NCBI GenBank assembly: GCA_963678675.1
Contig: OY783199.1
Location: 26,905,546 to 26,969,545, forward strand
Length of the DNA: 64,000 bases
DNA from: Xiphydria camelus
Taxonomy: Eukaryota > Arthropoda > Insecta > Hymenoptera > Xiphydriidae
Reading direction: 5' to 3'
Shown: in pieces, positions 24,400-43,876 of the stretch
How positions within the stretch are numbered: the stretch's first letter is position 1
How the letters are laid out: every line of letters starts with the position of its first letter
Notes under the pieces: model-generated
The model's database searches: none
The model's input: the letters and a program-made list of their open reading frames with translations, nothing else
Told to the model about the DNA's origin: nothing
Made by a program: the position numbers and the translations under genes

Positions 24400-26462
24400 T
24401 TACCACGGCACGATTTTGCCATCGTACTGCACAAACGATCCCGTGTGCTCTTCCGTTAAATTCTCCAAGGTAGATAATATACCGATGACGCTAGTATCGA
24501 TGTCCATCGGAGCGGCGCTACCCCCCATGTCCGTGCGAACCCAACCGGGATGCAAGCTCGCTACTAGAATTCCACCGTCTTTCAGATCGACGCTCATCGA
24601 CTTGGTCGCTGCGTTTAGCGCGGCCTGAAACAAAATGCGAGCTCGTCTTTCCCGGTTTCGTGTGAAATAGGTAAATTCCACTAACGCGCGAATAAAGAGT
24701 CGTCGAGGTTTATAGTTGCGCGCGTAATAAAGCATAACGACCTTGCTACATCTGTAAGGATAATAGCCACCTTGCTGGTTCTCTTCGATACTACCGAGTA
24801 TAGAGGACATGTTGATCACCGCGGCTCGGTGAATGCTCATTCCCCCTTCACGCGCGGTTTCTTTTGCCGCAGCTTTCCTCAGTAAAGGAAGAAGAGCCTG
24901 CAAAAGATGAATTAACGATCGATGTGACGAGAGATGAGCGAAGCGATCTACCTACGACTGAAAAGAGAGAGAAGAAGATGGAAAGAACTGCCTTTTAAGC
25001 GCGAAAGATTTCCATCTCCGATCTTTCTTCCCGATTTCCCGTCAACAAGCGCGATAATTTTGATTGCGACGTTACGGCAATTTCTCAGAGCGCACAAGAT
25101 AAGATAAAGACGAGTCGATGACAACGAATCGGTGCGTCGGTGATTCTTTCGAAAAATTCACGCAAAGCGGATAAATTTTGGAAAGCATTCGACGTCTATC
25201 GTACTTGGATCGAGATTACCCCGTGAAAACTATAATTCGCTTAACGCGCGTGTGTGGTATTATATATTTCCGAAGCGGCGTATTGCTTTTACAAAACGTA
25301 TTCGAGGACCTGTACACGCTGTCTGCGACCTCGACCCGATTACGGCGAGGCGATCGACCGCCGGTTCGTATTCGGCGGATATTACGCGCGATCGCGATCG
25401 CGATCTCTTTCTTTTGACGTACGCCGGTTGAACGAAAGTCTGCGTATCCGCGATGCACGGATCAAAGTCCCGACCCCGCTTTAAATTTGTTTTATCGGAG
25501 GAGGAACTTGAAACTATGTACCTTCGTCAACATGATAGGAGCTACGGTATTGACGAGAAAGGCGTCGTTTAGCTGGCTTTCCTTGACCAAGCCGAGGCGC
25601 GTGAACTTGCTGGATACCCCCGCGTTGTTGAAAAGAACATTAAGCCCGGACTCGCCCACTTTCTCGCTCACGGCCTTCGCGATACTTTCGTAGCTGTTGA
25701 TGTCCGCCAGATCTGAAGTCGAACAACATGCTCGAGAGTTCTGGGTAAATTATTTCGCCCCGTGTTCGCCGGCGCGAAGAGGGGGAACATCGTCCGCGGA
25801 AGTCTGATCGAACGAAAGATAAATGGGGAGCCGCGCGCGCGGACGGGGCGGTGCGAATCGATTTTCACGTAATCGTCCAAGTGAACTATACTCCCGGTGT
25901 CACGATTCAACGGGGAATTGCGCAATTTCGTCCGACCGTCTCGCAATCTCGCTCTCTACGAGATTGTTATATCGTTTCGCCGTTAGACAAGGGGAGGAAG
26001 ATTATCCCTCTCTCTCCAAAGTATGCCAAAGGGAAAGATCGATACATACGCGCGAGTGCGCGAAATATCGAGCATTATTCGTAGCCTTCGCCTCATCCGT
26101 ATTCCCGTGCGAGTCGGTCGGCTACTCTGCGCGGGTGTGACGTATCGATCAAAAGAAAGATCAACTTTTCACACACCACCGCGAAATCTAGCGCTCCGCC
26201 GATACCTTACTGCGAAATCGCGCGAGATAATCGATCGCGACACCAAGTTATATCACCTCTGCATCTGGCCGTAACTACGCGTCCCGTGTCTTTATCAATT
26301 GATAGAGAGAGCGTTGAATCGCGATAGGGTCGTCGAGAATTAGAACAGAGGTGGACAATCGGAGATTCTATTTGTAGAGGGAATCGGAGTCTTTTTTTTC
26401 TTTCGCCGAGCAACGCGGGCGTTGCATCGATCGCAACATCTTCTTTCTCTCGGAAGCTTGAG

Positions 26463-26583
26463 ATGAAGTCACGTGGATCGCACCGCCGAGGAAAATCGTC
26501 ACGCGGCGGTTGTTGCCGCGGAAAGCCGGATACTCTGAGCGATAGCGAGGGGGAAGAGGAAGACTACGACAAGACGATTTTTG
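26463..26583 (+). other. Possible short exon of unknown nature
   Basis: An ATG-led frame of about 40 codons, first basic (KSRGSHRRGKSSRGG) then acidic (SDSEGEEEDYDKTIFE), runs into a perfect GTAAGT donor at about 26585. It sits in intron 2 of the minus-strand sniffer-type gene. Joining it to the TrxR exon at 29769 would create a stop codon at the junction, so it is not an in-frame TrxR start. It may be chance or an unannotated transcript. Confidence 0.2.
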
Positions 26584-27711
26584 AATGTAAGTTCCTCGCG
26601 CGCGTGCTCGAATTGGCGTTTCTGTTTCGAAATTTGTCAAGCATTCCGGCATCGTGCGGACATCGCGGTCGATTTCCCATTCAACCTCCCACTCGCGAAT
26701 ATTGCTATTTAGACGCGACGCGTAATCGATGGTGATTTTACGAAGAATGCCGCGCGCGAGTGTTGCGCAATCGCGTAGAATATTCCGCGACGATGGAGGG
26801 CTTTCCCTGCAGTATGTATCTCGATAATGTGCCGAAAAAAAAATGAAAGGTCGTCATCGTGCATCCGTGAGCGCTGTTATTATATCCGCGCGTCGATGCA
26901 ACGGCGATCGTGACGCGACGACTCACCGACTTCCAGTATGCGAATATTTTTCGACTTTTCTGCAAGCGTTCTCAGCTCCTGTGAACAAAATTTACAAATG
27001 ATGTGCGATTGATTGGTACCTAGATGTTGGAAATAAAAGAAAGATAGGGAGGAATACGCATCGCTTCGGGGTGCGCTGTGTTTGGGCAAGCAAACTTTGG
27101 GGATAACGACGAAATAAAAGTGCACGCGCCGCGTGGACGGACTTCTCGGCAATCACCGAGCTACCGCATGCAATATCAATGACACAGCGATTCCTTTCGA
27201 CTCCTATTCCTTCAAAGCGGAAGCTAATGCGCGCGCGAAGGCCACTTGCTAAAGTCTCGTTTATATGTATAATATAGTATCCCGCGCGCGCGAGTTCTGA
27301 TTTCGCGTCTCATTCATTTTCACAAGGATTCCCCACGATGTTTCATTGACATCATCGTACATACATACACAGTTCCGAGGGTAATGCGTACGTACGTACA
27401 TATGTATGTACGTACTACTTATTCGCATGCACAGGTACAAAATGCAATTGCGCAATCGACGCAACGTTCGTTACGTTGCACTCTCGATCGAGCGAGCGGT
27501 TCGCGCGCAACACCGTGAGAACCGTCTTTAAACTTATTTTCTGGAGGGGGAGTCGTTTCACAACTGGCTAGTAGATGGCAGTGGTCGATGCGGCTCGGCT
27601 CGGCTCAGTTCGTCTCAGTCACTGCGCGTCGACGTTTCGGTTTGGGTTATCCCGTTACGCCAGAAGAGTAGTAAAGATCGAACGTATAAGAGAAATTGGA
27701 AGAAGTTGAAA

Positions 27712-31816
<4,105 letters not shown>

Positions 31817-32487
31817 AGTTCCGAGAGACCGTTGTCGGTAACTGCTCGCACCTTTTAGATTATATATCGGGCAACTATCCGTGGCACAATCGAATGCTTT
31901 TACGCGCATCGCGCGCCGTGTCGTTGCGTTGAGCCGACAATGAGAGAGCGATCCACTCTCCTTAGACGATATCTCCTAATGATAGGTAGAATATCGTCCT
32001 GCTACGAGGCGTGCCGTAAAAATGCGCAGGAACAGCACCGATACGTCAAGCATGATTTAAAGCGTTGTATGGAGGCGTGAGACGTGGCTATTTTAATTAA
32101 ATATATACACATAATTATATTATTCTTTTCCCTTTTTTTTTTCTCTCCAATTCAATGATATTACGTAATTCGGTAAAGGGAACGAGTGTAGCGCGATATA
32201 ATGCGAACGCTCTGGATACTGCATTTCCGTTTTTTTTCTTTCTTTTTTTTTTTTCTTACAAATATACCTACGTAAAATTACATTGACTTTTTTGATCGCG
32301 CCAGTCGCAGGCATTGCCGTTCGGTATGTTTTAAACCATCGAACGATTCGATGACGAGTCGTCAAACGGGCTGATTGAAATTGTTTCGCGTCGCATTATG
32401 CATATCGATCAGGCTGATGTCACACTTATATTGTTGAGCGGGTGGGTGGGCGTCGGCGAATTGCACTTCAACTCTAGTAGTCAAACT
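31817..32487. other. Intergenic between convergent TrxR and metalloproteinase genes
   Basis: No gene seen; AT-rich with T runs near 32130 and 32230, as expected of facing 3' untranslated regions. Confidence 0.55.
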
Positions 32488-35277
32488 CTACCACCAGACG
32501 GTATCCAACTTTTCGGGGCAGCCGATCCAATATTGCGACGCTGGCAGTGGATACCTCTCGTCCGTCTTGACGAAGAAGTTGTCGAATTTCCAAAACAACG
32601 TGTCTTTGAAGAAATACGTTTTACCTGTAATCGTAGGCGCGCGTTAATCAACGTCACCCCGTTTACAACGACAAAGGCGACCGAGAACACTCTTCGTATT
32701 TCGGTCTTACCGTCTATCCAAGTCATGGCCGCGTCGATGTCCGTAGGTACGCCACGCCACCTTCGCATGTGCTTCGGGTATCCCGGATCGAGACTTCGCG
32801 ATGTCTCGTTGAATCGCCAAAACCTGTCGCGGCTATTTCGAGAAAACGTTATCATTTCTTCCAAGAGATAGTGTGCGACAGCTCCTCCTCGGCGGTGGAG
32901 GGGTGATTTGTTAATGTTAGAAAAATGGCTCGATCCGAGTACGTACCTGTACAGGTACGTCTTTTTATTTTTAGCCCAAGTCTGAACCGCGTCTATTTTG
33001 TCGACGTTCGCGGAGATCCCGTAGTCCGTTATGGGTCGGGGGCTATCGTGTTGAAATTTATTTCCGTCGTATATCCAGTATGTGTTGCCTATTGAATTCG
33101 TCACGAACACTCTTTATACGGGTTTCATAGAAAAGCGTAAATTCCGAGCAATCTTCGCGTACGCGCTCGACTTACCGGTAAACAGAATGATATTTCCATC
33201 GCTTTCTCTCTGATACGCCGCGTCTATTCTCGTTATATTATCCGGCAAGTGGAAGAACAACTGATGAAGCTTGACCGGATAACCGTTGTCGATTTTGCCA
33301 CGCTTCTCCAAGCGCCACACGTACTGGACAGGAACGAAATGAAGATTTGTGTGCAGTGGGATTTCAACGTGTACTCTCTCTATACCGTCAATGTCGCGCG
33401 CGTTCCTCGTTTACCTCGCCTTTGAAAATGAAGAGCTCGTTTCTGAAGACGGATATCGCGTCGTAACTACCTTCGCAAATGTCAGGGATAGCGATCAGTT
33501 GCGATTCCGTCGTGCCACCGTTCTCGTGATTTCGATGTTCGTCCACCGTTTCGTAGTCCCCGACGAACGTAACGCGCGGTTGATTCTCCGTGACGGCCGT
33601 CGCGTACTCGGTCGTACTCGAATACGTCGCCGTGTCCTCGTCGGTCTCCGTTATTCCATATTTGTCGCCCGATTCGTCGATTCGCCCGTATCCCGCTGTG
33701 GTAGATTCCGTCGAGGTATCACCGGCGCCTTCGGTAGCATCCGTCGTCTCGGGCACGGCTGCCTGTCGATCTCCTTCCAATGGTCGCGATACTGAAGACA
33801 AGCGAAGGTTTATCGCGGGAGAACGGCGCGAGCGGCTCGCACTCCTCGGCCCGGCAAGGATTCTTACTGTAAAGCTGATACAGTCCAAGAATGTCGTCGT
33901 AGTCCAGCTGAAAGTGGGGCGTGTGTCCCCGATAATACGGGAACATAACGGAAGAAGATATCGGCGAGTGCGAAAGACCGAGGCTGTGTCCGAGCTCGTG
34001 TACCGCCACCGAGAAAAAGTCCGTACCGTCGTAGGCGTCCGACGGCTGAACCTTCCAATCCTCGTCGTCGTCGAAGTGCATATCGCCACCGTAAGATCCC
34101 ATTTCGTAGGGGAAAAAGGCGTGCGCCAACACGTTTCCGGTGCCGTCGAACGGATACCTGTGTGTGACGCGTAAGCAAGTACATGAGCATATCCAATTCG
34201 CGAAGTGCATCGAGAATTAACGAGACAATTTCACGTTCTAGCTTGACACACGATCGGGGTGATCGGCTGCGCGTGATACTTAGCCGCGAGATTGGCCAAA
34301 CTACCAACCCGTCGCCGTGGGAGCCTCGTCCAAACGCTATAATGATATCGGCGTCCGGATTGTTGACACGGTGAAATTTCAGCCTGGAATATCCGCTCCA
34401 CGCTCGAAATGCTCTATCCGTCTCCTCGATTACAGCTTCTTCGCCTATTTTGGGTGTCCAATTTGCTATACTGCACGGTACAAAATGTTGCGCGTTAGTT
34501 CCAGCAGGCAAAATTTCAAACCTTCGCCCCTCTTCGTAGTAGGTACCAACTACTCTCTGCAGTGGTACGCTCTCTCTCTCTTTCTAGGTATAAGTTTTCT
34601 TCTTTCCGCGACAGATTACGAACCCAATCTCGACTGGTTTTTAACTCGACTCTACTAGAAATACTCGTACATACAAATACGTGATATCTCTCTTCTTCCA
34701 TCCATCCGATCCGACGATGTACCGCTTCGCACGATCATCCGTGCGATGACGAATGATGTCGGCCACACCGCATCGCGGTGAATCCATCAACTTGAATATC
34801 GGATGAAGCCGATGGGTTAGCTTCAATTCGAAGCCTATGCTTCGCGAGTGCTCTCGGTAAGTATTATACATAGTACACATACTTTTAACGTATCGTTGTC
34901 AACCGTTCCAGTTACCGGAAGATTGCCGAATGTCTGCACCCTCTTTACAGCGTCGACGATAGCCTCAGCGGTATAGAGCGCCTCCGAATCTACAGTGCCC
35001 GCCTCCAAGTATCCAAACTTCTTCATGAACTTTAACTGCAAATCATTGATATTTCAATTCGAGTACTTATTACGTTTGGCTGCGATTCGAGCTGCTTTGA
35101 TAAATGGAAGGAAAGCGATGTATAATTACGTACCGCGGACGCGGGTGGTACCGCGGTCTCAGTGGCTTCGTAGACCGGTGCACCTCGCGCGTGTACGAAT
35201 AACGCGAGTAGCACTGGTACATTCGTCAAATATTTATTCCAATTGCGCTTCGATCGCCGTCCGGGGTATGCCGGCAT
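32488..35277 (-). CDS. Matrix metalloproteinase (secreted, Mmp1-like)
   Basis: Secreted zinc protease of the extracellular matrix. Ten exons on the minus strand: 35277-35134, 35035-34883, 34790-34675, 34470-34309, 34157-33868, 33791-33415, 33323-33176, 33088-32947, 32832-32711 and 32624-32488, about 596 residues. In order: signal peptide (about 18-33), peptidoglycan-binding-like propeptide, cysteine switch PRCGVAD (104-110), a furin-like RAKR, catalytic domain with HELGHSLGLSH (245-255) and Met-turn Met263, a Thr/Glu-rich linker of roughly 110 residues, then four hemopexin repeats ending near the last Cys (WIGCPE). The protein stops soon after, with no hydrophobic tail, so it is not of the GPI-anchored type. 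The intron between exons 5 and 6 is only 76 bases. It is divergent from CFAP251. Assignment to Mmp1 rather than another insect Mmp is uncertain. Confidence 0.93.
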
Positions 35278-36444
35278 GTCGATCGAATCGATTACAACGA
35301 TCGCGGTCGCGAGTGCCGTTCACTGTTCTTTCACACACACACACACACGCGCGCGCGGATATAGGTACCTACGCGTACGGTGAGGTTTCGAATCACTGCG
35401 TTTCGCGCACGCGACTTTCCAGCGCCTCGCTCGAACGACGTCTACGTCGATTTGCTGATACGGATCGACGCGTCTTTTTCAGCAGGGCCGCCCTCGAGTC
35501 GAATAGCGTGTCACTCAAAGGGAGGGCGTCGTGACGAGGGACCGCTCGTAGACCAACCACGCAAACCGCTTGATAATAATTAATCGAGGACTGTGGCGCA
35601 CATGTCCGCGGCGCGGTACGCCGACGACGTACGAGGGAAAAAAAGACAAGGACCGCGAGTTCAAGTGCGGACGATCTCTGCACCGTGGTTCGTGAGTTTA
35701 TATTAAGCCCTCGCTCGACGGGGACGATGGGTTGCTCGGTTCCACGCTGCAAACTCATTAACCGCGACGTCATTGTGCGACGCTTTGCCAATTGATGCTT
35801 CGTATCGAAAACTTGCGGTGATCAACGAAACCGCGAGAGAGTAGTAGTAGTAGTGGTGGTGGTGGTGGTGGTGGTGGTGGTGGTGGTGGTGGTGGTGGTG
35901 GTGGCGGCGGCGGCGGTTAACGACGAACACTCGGGAAATCTCGGCGAATAGGGAGACGTTGGAAAAATCCTAAGTAGATTCGCTTTTTATACGGGAAGTA
36001 GACCCGTTTGCCAACATACGCCTATTTCATATACCTATGTATGCGTTTTTAACGTTGCATTGTCGGGCGCATGCACCAAAAAAGACGAATCCTTCGCGTT
36101 TCTTGCGCTTCTCCACGGATACGAGGAAAAACATGTTTGCTCGGGTGCTCGCACAGGATGGATGGTGGACCGCGAATCGGCAAAACATAATCCGCGAGAC
36201 ATCTGCATCTTATCCCGATGCAGTGACTCGAGGTTCAAGCGAGTTCAGAGAGCTCTGACGCGCGAAACAAGTCGGAGAACTTGCGACGCGATTGTACATT
36301 TTTTATTTGTCGGCGAATCGCCGTGAGGCGGTGGGATCGGCTGGCCAACCACCGGTTGTGTACCCTGCGTATCTCTCTTTTTCGTGGAAAAGATGAACGC
36401 CACCTCCGCGTAACGGTTTAGAACGACATTGAAATGCCGATAAT
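35278..36444. other. Intergenic between divergent Mmp and CFAP251 genes
   Basis: No coding exon recognised. It should hold both promoters. A GTG/GTA repeat lies at 35841-35917. Confidence 0.5.
35841..35917. repeat. GTA/GTG/GCG trinucleotide repeat
   Basis: Four GTA units, about 17 GTG units, then GCG units. Upstream of the Mmp start codon. Confidence 0.9.
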
Positions 36445-39400
36445 ATGTCCCGCGAAAAACGAAGCGAGAATCTGTACGAATCGAAGCGGAAGTCATTCCT
36501 GCGAAACGACAACGCCAACGCCAACGCCTGCCCCTTCGTGAGTGTTGCTCTTCCCCGTATTATCGAAGTAATTCGCGGGCGCGGAGAGACATCCAAATTA
36601 TCGTCCAGTTCCTCTCTTTCTCCAGAAACTGCGATGGTCCTTTGGCATAAATCTAGACGTACCGGTTTTGAATCTGACCACCGAAGATCGTACGCTAATT
36701 GCTTACGCCTCTTCTCACGCTGTCATTTTGTACGACTACGAGGCCAGAGAGATATTGCCGCTTCAAGGACACGTGAGCCATTTATTCACGGGCCTCATCC
36801 ATTCTTCGGCGACGCCATACCAATCGTTACCCGCACCTGCGTTAACGAGAAATCTTTTTCCTTTCAGCAAAACGCGGTGCGTGCGCTATCGACCGATCGC
36901 AGAGGCAAGTGGCTTCTCAGTGCGGATTTCGAAAATGACTGCGTCGTCGTCGTGTGGGACACGGAAATAAGGTCAACGATCGATCGTTCGCTCGCTCGCC
37001 GGCTCTCGCGTATTAAAATAAACAATCTCTGTAGAATATACCAAAGAACGGATGACGCGATACGAGAGGAGTGTCCAATCTTTTTCAGAACGCCGATATG
37101 TACTTTATTCAATCCGCACGGATCCGACGGACTATCGGCGGTTCGACTGAGTCCCGACGCGAAGTACATCGCGACGGTCGGCAACGAAAAGCATCAAAAG
37201 CTCAGCGTGTGGCTCTGGACTTACGGAAGGGACAAACCGGACGGTCCGTTGGCACATCGGGAATCAATCGATCGAACGATTTTTCAACGTTAATACATAA
37301 TATATCGCCATCGTCACCTCGTTTCAGCGTCGATCGAGCTGGCCGACACGCGCGCGGACCGCGTCAAGAAGATCGCGTTCAACGCCGAATTTCCGGAGCA
37401 ACTTATTCTCCTGCTCGACGACTCCGTCATTTTCGTCACATGGGTTCGTGGAAATCTTATCGGAAGGGAGAAATACGCCGTTCGCGCGCGCGCGCGCTCG
37501 TCACACCCTCTGATTTCGTTCAGACTCGCGACACCCTTCGGACGCATCGCGGTGACGTTGTCGGGAAGTCGCGACGACGATACGGCGCTCTCAACGATTC
37601 CTCGTACATATCGAAGACTCACCTGGTGCTGACGGGAAGTAGCAACGGTACGACGGAAGGATTGCCGATTTTTAATTTAAAGAAAAAGTAGACGGTCAAT
37701 CGACGCGTTTCCGAGGCGGCTCATCGTTTCACCTCGGACCGCGTATGCGGAAACTCCACGAGGTCGAGTCCATTCTCATCGACCCTACGCTCCTCAGGAT
37801 TCGTGCTGGTTTGGAGCGATGTCGTCTACAGCGAATCCTTCGACGTCAAGCGTAGAACGAGCAATCGGAAGAAGCACGTCAAGTCGGTCCGTTTGCAGGA
37901 CGCAGCAATAACGAACGTAGTCGACCATGAAGGGTACTTTGCCGACGCGAGGATAAACGCGAGAGAATGTGTCTCAACGCGACGACGCGACGTCGCGAAG
38001 GAGTTCAGTTCCGACGATACCTCCTCGTTGCAGCATCGTCGTGATCGGCAATGCTGCCGGCGAAATCCACTTTTACGACCACCAACTGAGGCTTTTGTAT
38101 TGGTGCCGCGACATCGGACTCGAGTCAATTCGCTCCATTAGCTTTAATTTGGCATCCAACCTCGGCCGTCCTCGATCTACCGTCAGCGAGTCCGATGGTG
38201 AGGCGCACCGCCGATAATTGTATAGCGACCTTTTTCGAATCGGTGATCCCGCGAGAACGGGAATAGCGCGGAGTCAAGTGACGTTCGCCTTGGGAATATC
38301 TGGAGCAACTGGTGCGCCGAAGCGTCCTTTACTTTTCAGCGCCGGAAAGTACCAGCGAGGAGGACAGCGCCGAAGAAACGAGAAAGAGAGAAGACGAAGA
38401 AGTGGACAGCGAGCGATCCGACGGAGACTACAGGAGAGAGGGAATCATCGGCAGACAACAGGAGCGGATACCCTCGAACGTGACCATCGACATAGACTTT
38501 CCGTCCAAGGTCGGCTCGTACGAAGAATCGAAAATATCGATGCCTCGAGCTCCGGACGTCGATCCACCCGCGCGTTTACTCTTCTCCGACGCAACGCTTC
38601 TACGGGCCCCCTTCGTTGTTCGTCCCTTCATTGCTCGTAAGACCCCTTCTACCTTCTCTTTCGATCTTACGACACAATTATTGTAGCGCTATCGCGTCGA
38701 AACACACCGATCGACTTCTGCGCAGTCACGTCCAAGGGAAGGGTGGCTCGCGTAGACATTCCAAAGCTGAAGTGCCGTTTCTTGCTCCGCACTTCGGAAG
38801 CACCGATCACCGCTTTGGATGCGCATCCCGACAGGTGAGATCAGAACAAGAGCAGCGATACGCCCTCCCCCGCGTCGGCTCTGCCCGCGAAAAAGTCGTG
38901 TTCCAACGTTTCTCGCGATATACGCAACTACATATAATATGTACCTACGAGTGGATACATATGTATGTGTGGAACATACGGCACCTTTTGCGCAATCTTT
39001 CTCGAAGGGATCACCTCGTGACCGGGAACAAGCTCGGCGATCTTTGCCTCTACGAGTACACGTTACCGAGTCGCATGGTAACGAAGAAGACGCCACCGCT
39101 GCCGCCCTTCGCCTCCATTGTCGATCAAGAGCTTGAAAAGGGAGAGCTCGTTTACGCGACGTCTCCGCGGCATCACGAGTCCATGAAGGCGGTTACCGCT
39201 CTGAAATATTCACCGAACGGTTCGCGCGTGATATGCGCGTTGGGCGATTAATTAACGTGTTTTACTCTAGAATTTCTTCGTTATGAGAGCGAGTACGAGT
39301 TCGAATGGTTCTTCGCGTTCGTTACTCCAGGCGACATGCTGGCTTGCGGACTGGAGAGCGGTGCGATATGGATTTTGCATCCGGATACGCTGGATCCGAT

Positions 39401-41721
39401 GGATAAAATTCCTTTCAAGCATTCCTCGGGATCTATATTGAGCATCGCTTTCTCCGAGAGCACGGACTACATGGCTTATTCGGTACGGCGGCATTAAAAA
39501 TGTCAAGTCAAATTACGCACGGTAATGTACCTACCTGCGGTATTCGTTGGAGAGCACCGAGAATAGGTCGAGTTTTCGACGCCACACAGGACGACGCCTT
39601 CACCGTCGCTGTATTCAGGAGGAACGTGACGGCGTCGTGCGTTCTCGAAGAGGAAAAGAACGACGATCCGATTTGGAAGTTCCTCGGAAAGTGCCATTCG
39701 CACTTTATGCCCGTGAGGACTGTTCTATTTGGTCCGCCCGCTTCGCTCTGCACGATCCCCCGATTCTTCTCGATCGCGGAAGACCGTCACCTTGTCGAGT
39801 ATGACCTCGAAAACAGGTAATCGGTCGTCGCCGAATTCCTGAGAGGGAAACGCGAATGTGCTCTCGTTTGTGAACTTGTCACGATCGCAGCGGACCGTAT
39901 CCCGAACCTGGATTGAAGGTCTTGCGGAATCACACGATAGAACGGACCGCCATACCTCTCTGCCTGGATTGGTATCCCGATTTTAAGAGTGAAAAATTTC
40001 TAGTAACTTCCAACTCCGAGGTATGTACGTTTGCGCGTCTATCGTACGCTCGACGAAGAATACATACCTGCGTACACACATATACATATATGGCATCTTC
40101 GCTCTTCCCGTAGTACAAGTTTAAACTTTTGAACGACATAACGAAAACGACACGTGGTACCGTGTTGGGTCCTACTTTCGGAGCGCCAGTCCAGCGAATG
40201 AAGGTTGAACGAGAGAACAATGATCAATTGCATCCGCTCGCGAGAGAGTAACGCTTTTAACGCCTTTTCAGGTTTTACCCTTTCTGAGAAACTCGCATAA
40301 TCAAGCGTATATGATATTCGTGACCGATAAAGAAATCGGACTGCAGCTTCTACCGTTCGACGGCAATCCGTACAAGATCGTAGGAATGATAGGACATCCC
40401 GTAAAGGTATCCACCGCGCCAACGCGTTATTCGGTTCGCGCGCGCGCGTTCGTTTTTTTTTTTCTCTCTTTAAACGAGTAAGAGACACTTTCGCGTCGCT
40501 CCCCAGCTCGCAAACCTGGCCGTCAGCGCGTGCGGCAAGTTCTTGTTCACGATCGGTTCCTTCGATCCGTGCGTCTTAATGTGGAAGATCAATGTCAGGT
40601 ATGCGAAAGTCGATATATAATCGTCGAAAGATTTAAATTTACAAATTGACGATGATTGCATCGTGGGGAAGAAGTCACCGCTTTGTACCAGCTTGTCGTA
40701 TCGTTCGGTAGGGTCGTGGACGCGACGGCTCGTTTGGGTGGCGACAGCCTCTTGCCCTTTTACCGTCTCGTCGACGGTGGTAGAAACGGCTGGCTGATAA
40801 ACGAGATGCGGGATCTCTTCTACTATGCGCAAATCTTACAGCAGGGGGAAAGCTCTCTCGCGACGAGGGTAGTCAGCGATAAAGTTTCGGCCAAACAACT
40901 TCCCAATCTCATGCGAGCCGTTGGATTTTATCCCAGCAATTACGAAGTTCGTGTGATAACACGCGCGAATCCGCGTAGGAGGGGGGCGCGCGTATTTAAT
41001 AGTTCTCGCTGACGCGGCAGCTGGAGAATCTCATGAGCGAAGTAGCGTACAGGGATTACGCGGATACCGGTCGGCAAATCGAGGACGTCAGTTTCGAGGA
41101 CTTGGTCAGGCTATACGTGAACCATCGGCCAGCATTTGGCATCTCCCTGCGGGAGTTATCCAAGGCCTTCCGGATCTTTGCTCGATCCAGCGACAATCCT
41201 CTACTTCCAGCGACGAGCAGGGAAGATTTCATCGATATCCTTTTGGGGAAGGGAAAACTCACGACGGGTTCCGTACGGCAACCCGCGCTTCAGAATCTTT
41301 ACGGTACCTACCTCCGGCGCGCGGTGCCGACGCGTTCTTTCTCAAGCCCCTTTCCACCCTATCTCTATTGGAGCGTTCGTTCTTGGAGGAGTCTTCTCGA
41401 TCATTTCGCAGGTGATCCCTTGACGCTAGAGGAGGCGCGTACTTTTCTGAAGCTACTGATGCCGAACCCCGACGCGAAGGATGACGCGACCAGCGACGAG
41501 GCGATCGAGTCGAATTTACATTTCGATTTTTTGCCCGCGGTAATCGATGAGAGAACGATATTATGCGCGCGTACACCTATAGCGACGATAAATAACCACC
41601 CGCGCGCGCGGTAGGATTCTCCGGAATAACGTATCATCGTCTGCTCGTACAGGAAATATCTTACAAAGATTTCGTTACGGACGTCATGGGAATCGAGTTG
41701 CCGGAGGAGACGCAAAGATGA
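36445..41721 (+). CDS. CFAP251: Cilia- and flagella-associated protein 251 (WDR66), WD-repeat protein
   Basis: Component of the axonemal calmodulin- and spoke-associated complex that links radial spoke 3 to the doublet. Twenty-one exons join in phase to about 1066 residues: 36445-36537, 36626-36772, 36868-36971, 37089-37243, 37328-37443, 37524-37647, 37798-37933, 38034-38197, 38340-38636, 38687-38834, 39008-39219, 39331-39482, 39590-39816, 39891-40020, 40114-40203, 40272-40406, 40507-40598, 40712-40946, 41021-41267, 41412-41539, 41653-41721. Family blocks seen: KLRWSFG at the start of the WD region, VIFVTW, GEIHFYDHQLRLLYW, VTGNKLGDLCLYEY, GLQLLPFDGNPYKIVG, and the C-terminal GGDSLLPFYRLVDGG, LMRAVGFYPS, LVRLYVNHRPAFG and VTDVMGIELPEE. 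The tail resembles degenerate EF-hands. An acidic insert lies in exon 9. The long Glu-rich N-terminus of mammalian forms is absent. In insects, expression is expected in sperm and ciliated sensory neurons. Confidence 0.92.

Positions 41722-43876
<2,155 letters not shown>

Noticed and set aside
38218..38640. Arg-rich 140-codon frame
   Set aside because: It is an out-of-frame reading of CFAP251 exon 9; the acceptor at 38339 in the other frame joins both neighbours in phase.
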